From: an alpha proteobacterium U9-1i
GTDB taxonomy: Bacteria; Pseudomonadota; Alphaproteobacteria; Caulobacterales; Aquidulcibacteraceae
Assembly (NCBI GenBank): GCA_000974665.1
Contig: BBSY01000003.1
Span: 1,054,001 to 1,118,000 of the forward strand
Length of the DNA: 64,000 bases
Direction of reading: 5' to 3'
Shown: positions 34,618-41,895 of the stretch, piece after piece
Numbering within the stretch: the stretch's first letter is position 1
Layout: each line of letters begins with the position of its first letter
The notes under the pieces: generated by a model
Database searches by the model: none
What the model was told of the DNA's origin: nothing
Seen by the model: the letters and a program-made list of their open reading frames with translations, nothing else
Translations under genes and position numbers: made by a program

Positions 34618-36521
34618 GCGCCGCGATGCGATTTCTTTTAGCGGTGATCCTCTGCCTCGCGCTCGTTTTATCGCCGCCGGCCGGGGCGCAGGCAGAGCAG
34701 CGTCGTGCCGCGACGCTTGAGGACATCTACTCGCTTCGCGATATTGGCGGCGATGTCGATCCATTCCTGGAGATATCGCCAGACCGGACTCAAGCCGCGT
34801 TCTTCGTGCGCGAAATCTTGGCCGAAGCGGACGACTATGCCTATCGCTTGGCGCTGACGGACATCGCAAGCGGACATACCCGCATCATCGCCGATGCAGG
34901 CCGGTTTGTGTTCCGCACTGACGGTGGCTATCGATCCGGGCTCGGCGTCGATCGCATCGCCCGTTTTTCGCCTGATGGCGCGGCGCTCTACTACACCGCC
35001 GAACACGACGGACGGTTGAACATCCGCCGTCTCGACTTGAGAACGGGTGATGACGCCCAGGTGACCGACGCCGAAGGAGACATCCGCGGCCTTTGGTTCA
35101 GCGACGATATTCTGATGTTCGAGACTGCCACGCCGCGCGAGCAGGCGCGCACCCAGTTGCTTGAGGACGAACGCCGTGGTTTTCGCGTCGATGAGAACTT
35201 TCGAGCAGCGTACGGCCTTGCCCGTGTCACCGATGAAGTCGCGGGTGCGCGCACTTGGATCTACGATCCCTCCTCCAGATTGACGCGTGCGTCTGACGAC
35301 AGCGCGCCTCCGGCGCCTGCCTACATCAGGCCGCTTGATTCCACTTCGACGGTTGCAGAACCCGCGCTTGCTCTCTTCGCGCCGGGCGATGAGCGGTGCA
35401 TGGACCCCGCATGCGCAGGCGCGCTCGATGCAGCCTGGCTTATGTCAGGCGACGACACCGAAGAGGTGCTGTTCCTCCGGCGCGAGGGCCATGCGCGCGC
35501 GTTACACGCCCTATACATGTGGTCGCCGGCATCCGGCGCCGTGCATTTGATACGGCGGGCCGAAGAGCGCCTCTTTGCCTGTGCGCCTGGGCGCGTCGCG
35601 CTCATCTGCTTTCAGGAAAGCGCGCTGACGCCACGCCGTTTGGTTTTAATCGACCTTGTGAGCGGCGCGCTCACGCCGCTCTTCGATCCTAACCCCGGGT
35701 TTCGCACGATTGCGGCGCCGCGCATAGAACGGCTCGACTTTACCGATGCCGAAGGCAATGAGAGTTACGCACACCTCGTCTATCCGTTGCGCTACCGCCG
35801 GGGCCGGTCCTATCCCGCCGTTGTCGTTCAATATCACTCTCGCGGTTTCTTGCGCGGTGGCGTCGGTAACGAGACACCAATCTTGCCGCTTTCGGCACAT
35901 GGCTATTTCATTATCAGTGTGGAGCGCCCAGAATTCCGCTTGCGCGCAGCGCGCCTGACCGCCGCAGAGGTGCAGCGCGAGACCGAACTCGACGGTTCTG
36001 AGCGGCGCGCCAAGCGCGAGGCGCTTGACGCTTTCATCGGCCGCGCCGTTGCCCGTGGCGCCGATCCGGCTCGAATTGGCATTACCGGTTTGTCCGATGG
36101 CGCCGAGACCGTCTACGCCATGTTGATGGACGAGCCCAACACCTTCAGAGCTGCAGTCGTTGGCTCGCCCCCGACCGATCCCGCAAGCTGGCCGCTCCAA
36201 GCGTCGGCCTATCGCGATCGCAGCCTCGCGCGCATTGGCCTCACTTCGCCGTGGGTCGAAGGATCGCCTTGGACACAATGGTGGCGCGACAATAGCGCTT
36301 CGTTGAACGCTGAGCGGCTCAGTACGCCCATTCTCTTCAACTGGGGTGAAAGCGAAGCTGTGCGCGGCTTTCCCCTGCTGGCGCGCTTGCATGAAAACGG
36401 AACGCCGTATGAAGCCTACATCTATCCAGGCGCCTATCACCTCAAATATCGGCCCCAACAGCTATTGGCCGCGCAGCAGCGGACCATGGACTGGTTCAAT
36501 CGATGGCTTCAGCCAGATTGA
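34614..36521 (+). CDS. Lasso peptide isopeptidase-like S9 hydrolase, module 2
   Basis: 635 residues from GTG 34614 (ATG 34626 possible; signal peptide LLAVILCLALVLSPPAGAQA). The propeller is followed by an alpha/beta hydrolase with Ser494 in GLSDGAETV and His609 in GAYHLKYRP. At the place of the catalytic Asp of module 1 (VADREALF) this protein has NWGESEAVRGF, so Glu replaces Asp. It is about 65 residues shorter than the module 1 enzyme. It probably opens lasso peptides imported by the adjacent receptor. Its end overlaps a convergent cyclase relic by 13 nt, as in module 1. Confidence 0.82.
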   Translation: MSAAMRFLLAVILCLALVLSPPAGAQAEQRRAATLEDIYSLRDIGGDVDPFLEISPDRTQAAFFVREILAEADDYAYRLALTDIASGHTRIIADAGRFVFRTDGGYRSGLGVDRIARFSPDGAALYYTAEHDGRLNIRRLDLRTGDDAQVTDAEGDIRGLWFSDDILMFETATPREQARTQLLEDERRGFRVDENFRAAYGLARVTDEVAGARTWIYDPSSRLTRASDDSAPPAPAYIRPLDSTSTVAEPALALFAPGDERCMDPACAGALDAAWLMSGDDTEEVLFLRREGHARALHALYMWSPASGAVHLIRRAEERLFACAPGRVALICFQESALTPRRLVLIDLVSGALTPLFDPNPGFRTIAAPRIERLDFTDAEGNESYAHLVYPLRYRRGRSYPAVVVQYHSRGFLRGGVGNETPILPLSAHGYFIISVERPEFRLRAARLTAAEVQRETELDGSERRAKREALDAFIGRAVARGADPARIGITGLSDGAETVYAMLMDEPNTFRAAVVGSPPTDPASWPLQASAYRDRSLARIGLTSPWVEGSPWTQWWRDNSASLNAERLSTPILFNWGESEAVRGFPLLARLHENGTPYEAYIYPGAYHLKYRPQQLLAAQQRTMDWFNRWLQPD

Positions 36522-36871
36522 AGTTCGCTTCCCATCTCTGACGAAGGCCCAGCCCGAAAGGCCTGCGCGCACGCCGTTTTTGTTTTGAGGAAGCGCCGGA
36601 GCCACAGTTCGGCAATGAAGGCGGTCATGATCTGCGCCTTGGTTTTCGCATCGACCACCACATCCCGCCGAAGCGCGGTCTCCAGCGGTTCGCGCGCCAA
36701 TAACCCGAGCTTCACGAGTTCACCGTCGCACAGTATCTCACGGATGAACGGCAATTGCCGTTCCAGCACCGCGCGGTGATAGCGGGTGGTGTCACCCTTA
36801 TGGCGCCGCTCCAGAATAACGCGCGGAATTAAGTCGCCAAACGCGGCTCGCGCCAGCGCTCGCTCACGCCC
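36509..36871 (-). pseudogene. 3' remnant of a second lasso cyclase
   Basis: An open frame of about 120 residues without a start. ALARAAFGDLIPRVILERRHKG and VLERQLPFIREILCDG line up with the cyclase of module 1 (LVRDAFGRRIAPQVLQRRSKG and VLLQQLPFLRAYLLEG). It covers only the C-terminal fifth; the glutaminase-like and ATP-binding parts are gone. At 36871/36872 the sequence passes without a gap into the middle of traF. So the second module once had its own biosynthesis genes, which were lost by a deletion or recombination ending here. Confidence 0.85.
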
Positions 36872-37225
36872 TATGCAGGCGCCGATCGTGCGCCATTCAA
36901 TCGTTACCGTGCGGGCGCGGGATGTCGCGTTGAACTATGCCGCAACGCGGCGGTTTACGGACGCGAACGATCGGTTTCTCAAACGCGTCGCCGCATTGGA
37001 TGGTGATATCGTTTGTGGCTCGGGCCGTTCGTAACGATCAATCGCAAAATTACCCTGCAGCGTCGAACAGTGGACAGCGCCGGACGCACATTTCCAACTT
37101 GGTCGGGATGCCGGCGCCTCCATCGTCAAGTATTCCTGATCGGCGATACAGCGGACAGTTTTGACGGGCGTTATTGGGGACCAGTTGCCTCAGAGCTCAT
37201 CGAAGGGGTTTGGCGTCGACGATAA
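36872..37225 (+). pseudogene. Truncated, frameshifted traF copy
   Basis: Matches traF from its residue 55 to the stop. The 5' third (membrane span and Ser site) is missing, and one base is lost near 37015 (GTTTGTGGCTCGGG against GTCTGTGCGCTTGG in the intact gene), shifting the frame. The Lys box DRFLKRVAALDGD and the end box FLIGDTADSFDGRYWGPVAS remain in two frames. It cannot make an active peptidase. Confidence 0.88.
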
Positions 37226-37384
37226 CGCCGCGCCCCGCGCCGGGCCACTTCTTGTCGCACGCCGCCCTGCTCCGTGCGGTCAAGGGACGCTGCGCTCTTC
37301 GCCCTTGACCGCGCATGTCGGCGTGCAGGGCGAGCATCGCCCGGCGCGGCTTCTCGCGTGCGGGCGATGGAGAAAATGCAATGA
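36872..37384 (+). repeat. Direct repeat, copy 2 (traF' plus hairpin leader of parB)
   Basis: Second copy of the ~0.5 kb repeat (copy 1 at 29203-29716). The non-coding leader has the same two perfect hairpins: GCGGTCAAGGG/CCCTTGACCGC (37276-37286, 37302-37312) and CATCGCCCG/CGGGCGATG (37335-37343, 37361-37369). It ends at the parB start. The repeats bracket module 2 (7.2 kb between them). Confidence 0.9.
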
Positions 37385-39231
37385 CCGACATCACTATGAT
37401 CGCTTTGTCGAAGCTCGTTCCAGGACAGCGCAATGTCCGCAAGACCAAGCCCGCGATGAGCATTGATGAACTCGCCGCGTCCATCGCGGCGCATGGCCTC
37501 TTGCAGAACCTGGTCGTCTCGGAAGCTGACAAAGGACGCTATTCCGTGGAAGCCGGCGGCCGGCGCCTGAAGGCGCTTCGAAAACTCGCCAAGGCGAAGA
37601 CCATTCCCGGCAACGAGCCGATCCCCTGCCGCGTCGTGCCGCTTGACGATGCGACGGAAGTGTCGCTGGCCGAGAACGTTCAACGAGAGCCGATGCATCC
37701 GGCAGACGAGATCGAGGCATTTGCTCAGCTTGCTGAAGCTGGTCACGGTCCGGAAGCTATTGCCGGCCGCTTTGGCGTCAACGGCACGCACGTCGCACGC
37801 CGGCTTCGGCTGGCGCGCGTGTCGCCGCGGCTGATCGAGGCGCTGAAAAAGGACGAAGTCGATCTCGATCAATTGGGCGCGCTCGCCTTCACCGACGATC
37901 ATGCGCTGCAGGACAAAGCCTTCTTCGATACGCCGGAGTGGCAACGGACGCCCGAGCAACTCAAAGCGCGCGTAACCCAAGCGCATGTCGCCGAGACCGA
38001 CAAACTCGCGCGCTTTGTCAGCGTCGACGCCTATGTCGAAGCCGGCGGCGCGGTTGCGTCCGATCTCTTCGCGGACGAAGACGAGACGCGCTTTCTTGCC
38101 GACCGCGAGCTTCTGGTTCGGCTGACCGAGGCCAAGCTCGAACCGATCGTCGCTGAAGTTCAGGCGGAAGGCTGGGCGTTTGTCGAGATTTCGATCGACG
38201 GCGTGGCCTGGAGCCAATTTCCGGCACGCGTGCGTGAACGCCGGCGCGATCTCACCACCGACGAAACCGCTGAGCAAGAACGGCTTTACGCCAAGCTGGA
38301 CCAAACCGAAGACGAGGCCGAGATCGAAAAGCTCGAAGCGGCGATCGATGCGCTGGCGCCGGCGCAATGGGACGACGACGAAGTCGCCCTCGCCGGGGCG
38401 ATCGTGACATTGAACCACTCCGGCGAGGTCAAAGTCGAACGCGGCCTGGTGCGCGTTGAAGACGTGAAGGCGCTGAGGGCGCTGCGCCGAAAGCGCACGA
38501 CGTCAGCCCACGGCGCCGCTGACGCAGACGACGAGCACACCGAGGTCGCAGCAGCGCCAAAGCCGGCCGTTCCTGCCAAGCTGCTGGACGAATTGCTCGC
38601 GCACAAGACGCTGGGCCTTCGGGTCGCGATCGTCGATAGCCCAGCGCTCGCACTTCGCCTCGTGATGTTCAGCCTGGCCGCAAGCTTCATGGGCGATGCA
38701 TCCGCATCGTGCCTGGCGATCTCTGTCGATCACGTTGACGTGGGGCGCTCCATTACGCGCACGGAGAGTAAAGCGGCCGGTGAATTTGCCGAAATTGGTT
38801 CGGTGTGGCGTTCGCGTCTGCCGGTCAGTCCAGAAGAGCTCTGGGGCTACATCTCTTCGATGGACGAGCCGATGCTGCTTGAACTCCTCGCGGTGACGAT
38901 CGCCGCCGGCATCGATCTCAGGCGTGCTGGGCCGCTCTCGGGGATGGAAGCACGTCAAGCACTCGGTCAGACGCTCTGCAACCTCGCTGGGCTCGACATG
39001 ACCAAATATTGGAGGGCGTCGGTCGAGAGTTACTTCGAGCACGTCCGCAAGGACACGATCGTCGAGGCGCTGGTCGAGGTCAATCCGAAGCTGGACCGCG
39101 CCGCGCTCGAGAAAGCGCCGAAGAAAGAAGTGCTGACGCGCGCCAAGCGCACGTTCAAACAAAGCGCCTGGCTGCCTTCGCCCCTTCGCACGCCGGCTGC
39201 GGCCGCACCCTTGGCCATAGCGGCCGAGTAG
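37381..39231 (+). CDS. ParB/Spo0J-family partition protein of a mobile element
   Basis: 616 residues from ATG 37381 (GGAGA upstream). The ParB N-terminal CTP-binding domain is clear: LVPGQRNVRK, IAAHGLLQNLVV, EAGGRRLKALRK and LAENVQREPMHPADEIEAF. An HTH follows (PEAIAGRFGVNGTHVARRLRLARVS). The C-terminal 400 residues are much longer than in chromosomal ParB and include an acidic helical part (QTEDEAEIEKLEAAIDALAPAQWDDDE) and an Ala/Lys-rich end. Long ParB proteins of this type are carried by alphaproteobacterial plasmids and ICEs. No parA is next to it. The hairpin leader (repeat copy 2) is its 5' region. Confidence 0.85.
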   Translation: MTDITMIALSKLVPGQRNVRKTKPAMSIDELAASIAAHGLLQNLVVSEADKGRYSVEAGGRRLKALRKLAKAKTIPGNEPIPCRVVPLDDATEVSLAENVQREPMHPADEIEAFAQLAEAGHGPEAIAGRFGVNGTHVARRLRLARVSPRLIEALKKDEVDLDQLGALAFTDDHALQDKAFFDTPEWQRTPEQLKARVTQAHVAETDKLARFVSVDAYVEAGGAVASDLFADEDETRFLADRELLVRLTEAKLEPIVAEVQAEGWAFVEISIDGVAWSQFPARVRERRRDLTTDETAEQERLYAKLDQTEDEAEIEKLEAAIDALAPAQWDDDEVALAGAIVTLNHSGEVKVERGLVRVEDVKALRALRRKRTTSAHGAADADDEHTEVAAAPKPAVPAKLLDELLAHKTLGLRVAIVDSPALALRLVMFSLAASFMGDASASCLAISVDHVDVGRSITRTESKAAGEFAEIGSVWRSRLPVSPEELWGYISSMDEPMLLELLAVTIAAGIDLRRAGPLSGMEARQALGQTLCNLAGLDMTKYWRASVESYFEHVRKDTIVEALVEVNPKLDRAALEKAPKKEVLTRAKRTFKQSAWLPSPLRTPAAAAPLAIAAE

Positions 39232-39305
39232 CGGGCAAACGAAGCGCCGCTGCGGGGAGTTTGACCCGCGGCGGCGCAACGTCGTTTGGACGTGGGGACG
39301 TCCTT

Positions 39306-39368
39306 TTACTTCTTCTTTTTCGCGGCCTTCTTCGGCGCGGCTTTGGCTTTCTTGGCTTTCTTCGCCAT
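39306..39368 (-). CDS. Tiny Lys/Ala-rich basic peptide (20 residues)
   Basis: ATG 39368 to TAA gives MAKKAKKAKAAPKKAAKKKK. GGAG lies 8 nt before the start. The composition is that of histone H1-like tails and would bind nucleic acids non-specifically. It is convergent with parB. It could be a real small gene or a chance frame in a Lys-codon repeat; the full start-SD-stop arrangement favours a gene. Confidence 0.45.
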   Translation of the reverse strand: MAKKAKKAKAAPKKAAKKKK

Positions 39369-39472
39369 GCGTGATGCTCCAGCGTGTCGAGGCATTGGGA
39401 TTTAACCTCAGCATGAGCTTGGGACTGAGTCTGGAATCAAATCTTAACGCGCGCCTCCCGGCGCGTTCTCTC

Positions 39473-40180
39473 TCAATAGCGGATCATGCGCGGCTGACCG
39501 GCGTCGATATCGACGTGGATAGAAGTTTCGCCGTACTCGCCGGGCGGCCCAGCGGCCAAGATGAGCTGAACCTCGCCGTTGAACGGATCTGGGTGAGCCG
39601 GAATCTCGTGGCGCCCCGGCAGCATTTTGATGTTGTCGGTCTTATAGACCCAAACGTCGTTGCCCTTGAGAAGGACGAGCAATTCACGGAGCCGCCGGCG
39701 AATGGGCAGCTCGCCGTCCGTCTGCAGCAGCGCGCGGTTGCTCCCGCTCCAGCTCAGGCTCGAAGCCAGTTCGTAGAGTTCGGTGATGTAGCCTTGAGTC
39801 TCTTCAATAAGCCGGACCTTGATCTGCAAGAGGACGACATGAGCCTTCGATGCGGCGTCAATCAACACGGCCTCATCCTCGACCATTTCGGCGATGCCGG
39901 TGTCAAAGCGCGGGAAGAAACGATCCTTCTCAGGAGGTTTTGACGGCATTGCCGAGGCCGGCGCCGGAGCAGAAGCGCAAAGTTGCATCCGCGGCACGCT
40001 CAGAGCTCGTGCTAATCGATCGACAACGTCGACAGCGATCAAGCCCTTTGCGTTCTCAATCTCTCGGAGCCGCCGCTCACTAATCCCCACTTCGTGCGCA
40101 AACTCCTTCTGCGTTGCGCTGCGCTCACGGCTTGAGCGCAAGCGTTTCACCTCAGCACCATCGACTTCAAGCTTGAGCAC
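39473..40180 (-). CDS. XRE-type HTH regulator of the mobile element
   Basis: 235 residues from GTG 40180, which has AAGGAGG 8 nt upstream. HTH near the N-terminus: EVKRLRSSRERSATQKEFAHEVGISERRLREIENAKGLIAVDVVDRLARAL. The remaining 150 residues form an unknown domain (LLQIKVRLIEETQGYITELYELASSLSWSGSNRALLQTDGELPIRRRLRELLVLLKGNDVWVYKTDNIKML), perhaps a sensor. It lies among element genes and is divergent from ssb across a long inverted-repeat region, so it may control that side. Confidence 0.75.
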   Translation of the reverse strand: MLKLEVDGAEVKRLRSSRERSATQKEFAHEVGISERRLREIENAKGLIAVDVVDRLARALSVPRMQLCASAPAPASAMPSKPPEKDRFFPRFDTGIAEMVEDEAVLIDAASKAHVVLLQIKVRLIEETQGYITELYELASSLSWSGSNRALLQTDGELPIRRRLRELLVLLKGNDVWVYKTDNIKMLPGRHEIPAHPDPFNGEVQLILAAGPPGEYGETSIHVDIDAGQPRMIRY

Positions 40181-40392
40181 GCTTCCCGCCTCCTTGACCT
40201 TCGCCACTATAGGCCATCGACGCGGATTCGGGCGGCGCCAAACCGGCGGATAACAGGCGCCGATGCGGCGCCGCATCAGTTCTCACACTCCGCCTCTGCT
40301 GTTGGCCCTTCCGAAGCGAACGCACGCGCCTCTCCGGCGCCTTCGGTCCGACAACACACCACGAGGCCTCTCGCTCATTGGTCCTCGTCTTC

Positions 40393-40474
40393 GCATGCGG
40401 GCGGTCGCTTGCAAGGGGCAAGCCTCCGGTCGCGGTACCCGCGACCCCTTGCAAGCGCCCTCTTACCCGCATGC
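40393..40474. repeat. Nested long inverted repeats upstream of ssb
   Basis: Three sets of perfect arms are nested. Outer GCATGCGGG/CCCGCATGC (40393-40401, 40466-40474); middle CGCTTGCAAGGGG/CCCCTTGCAAGCG (40406-40418, 40445-40457); inner GGTCGCGG/CCGCGACC (40428-40435, 40439-40446). The whole can fold into one long branched hairpin in single-stranded DNA. It is 75 nt before the SSB-like gene. The stretch 40181-40548 holds nothing else I recognise. Confidence 0.85.
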
Positions 40475-40548
40475 AGCCCACGGCCCCATCGCGGGAGAGC
40501 CCCGCGGCGCTTCTCGCCGGAGCTTGCCGGCGAACAGGAGAGACACCC

Positions 40549-40911
40549 ATGTTCCGCTTCACCGCTCAGGGCCGCATCGGCAAGATCGAAGAACTGAAAA
40601 GCAAGACCCTCCGCATCTCAATCGCCGCAGACCGTTTGGCCGAAGGCCGCGACGGCCAATACACCAAGACCGAATGGCTCCGTTGCGTCTCGTTTGACGC
40701 TGATTTGAACGCCGAGATGCTGACCCAGCTCGACAAGGGCGACAGCGTCACCTTCGAAGGCCGCATCGTTCCGACCGCCTGGATGAAGGGCGAGCAGAAG
40801 ATCTACGACAACACGTTCGAGATCACCCGCTATCAGCGGCTATCGCGCCCGAAGGCCAAGACCGCACCCGCCAAGACCAAGGCCGACGAGACCGCGGACG
40901 TGGCCGCGTAG
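40549..40911 (+). CDS. SSB-like single-strand DNA-binding protein of the element
   Basis: 120 residues with the OB-fold pattern MFRFTAQGRIGKIEELKSKTLRISIAADRLAEG ... KTEWLRCVSFDADLNAEMLTQLDKGDSVTFEGRIVPTAWMKGEQKIYDNTFEITRYQRLS. A basic-acidic Ala/Lys tail follows (KAKTAPAKTKADETADVAA) without the usual DDDIPF end of host SSB. Small SSB proteins of this kind protect incoming plasmid strands during conjugation. AGGAGAG precedes the ATG. A terminator follows at 40932. Confidence 0.78.
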   Translation: MFRFTAQGRIGKIEELKSKTLRISIAADRLAEGRDGQYTKTEWLRCVSFDADLNAEMLTQLDKGDSVTFEGRIVPTAWMKGEQKIYDNTFEITRYQRLSRPKAKTAPAKTKADETADVAA

Positions 40912-40931
40912 ACGGCCTCTTCACTTCGTTC

Positions 40932-40960
40932 GGAGCCGCCCTCGGGCGGCTCCTTCTCTT
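40932..40960 (+). terminator. Rho-independent terminator after the SSB-like gene
   Basis: GGAGCCGCCC / GGGCGGCTCC stem (40932-40941, 40944-40953) followed by TTCTCTTT. A 12-bp palindrome GCGCACGTGCGC (40976-40987) comes next, before the ArdC gene, and could be an operator. Confidence 0.8.
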
Positions 40961-41007
40961 TCCATCCGCGCGCACGCGCACGTGCGCGCCTCATCAGGAC
41001 ACATCCA

Positions 41008-41895
41008 ATGCCTAATAACGACCGCGCGAGCATCTATGCCCGCATCACCGAACAGATCGTCGCTGCGATTGAATGCGGCGTCGAAACGGGGCGCATGCCC
41101 TGGCACCATAACGGCAGCGCCATCTATCGCCCCGCCAACGTCGGCTCGAAGAAGCCCTATCGCGGCATCAACACGCTCGCCCTGTGGGCCTCGGCAGAGG
41201 CGAAGGGATATCCCACCGGCCTCTGGGGCACGTTCAAGCAATGGTTCGAACTGGGCGCTGTCGTGCGCAAGGGCGAGCGCGCCAGCGCCGTCGTGCTTTG
41301 GAAACAGGTCGACAAACCCGATGCGGAAGACAGCGAGAAGAGGCGCTTCTTCGCGCGTGGCTACAGCGTTTTCAACGTCGCCCAAGTGGACGGCTACGAA
41401 CCCGAGGCCATTCCTACGCTTCCGGAGTCCGAGCGGCTGGCCCATGCCGAGGCCTTCATCGCCGCCCTCGGAATCCAAATCATGCACGGCGGCGACATGG
41501 CCTTTTATCGACCATCGACCGATACGGTGCATCTGCCTCCCTTCGAACGCTTCTTTGATGCAGCGTCCGCCTACGGCGTTGCGCTGCACGAATGCGGCCA
41601 TGCGAGCGGCGCAAAGCATCGCCTCGACCGCGACCTCTCGGGTCGCTTCGGCACTGAGAGTTATGCCGCCGAAGAGATTTGCGTGGAATTGGCAAGCGGA
41701 TTCGTCCTCGCCGATCTCGGCATCGCGCACAATCCACGCGAGGATCACGCTGCCTATATTGCAAGCTGGCTCACGATTTTGAAATCAGACCCGCGCGCCA
41801 TTTTCACCGCGGCGTCAAAAGCGCAAGCGATCGCCGACTGGATGCACGCCCAGCAAGGCGGCGCGATCAGTGAGCTGGTGGAAGCGAGCGCTTGA
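41008..41895 (+). CDS. ardC: ArdC-type antirestriction protein
   Basis: 295 residues. The N-terminal domain (YARITEQIVAAIECGVETGRMPWHHNGSAIYRPANVGSKKPYRGINTLALWA) is the ssDNA-binding ArdC region. A metallopeptidase-like part has HECGHASGAKHRLDR (HExxH) and AAEEICVELASGFVLADLG with the distal Glu. ArdC protects incoming plasmid DNA from host restriction in the recipient. It follows ssb in the order typical of plasmid leading regions. Its last 29 nt overlap a convergent MFS gene. Confidence 0.88.
   Translation: MPNNDRASIYARITEQIVAAIECGVETGRMPWHHNGSAIYRPANVGSKKPYRGINTLALWASAEAKGYPTGLWGTFKQWFELGAVVRKGERASAVVLWKQVDKPDAEDSEKRRFFARGYSVFNVAQVDGYEPEAIPTLPESERLAHAEAFIAALGIQIMHGGDMAFYRPSTDTVHLPPFERFFDAASAYGVALHECGHASGAKHRLDRDLSGRFGTESYAAEEICVELASGFVLADLGIAHNPREDHAAYIASWLTILKSDPRAIFTAASKAQAIADWMHAQQGGAISELVEASA

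Noticed and set aside
37171-38418. A 415-codon minus-strand frame opposite parB
   Set aside because: It is the antisense shadow of the parB coding sequence; its product is low-complexity Arg/Leu/Gly-rich and shows no domain, while the plus-strand frame gives clear ParB motifs.
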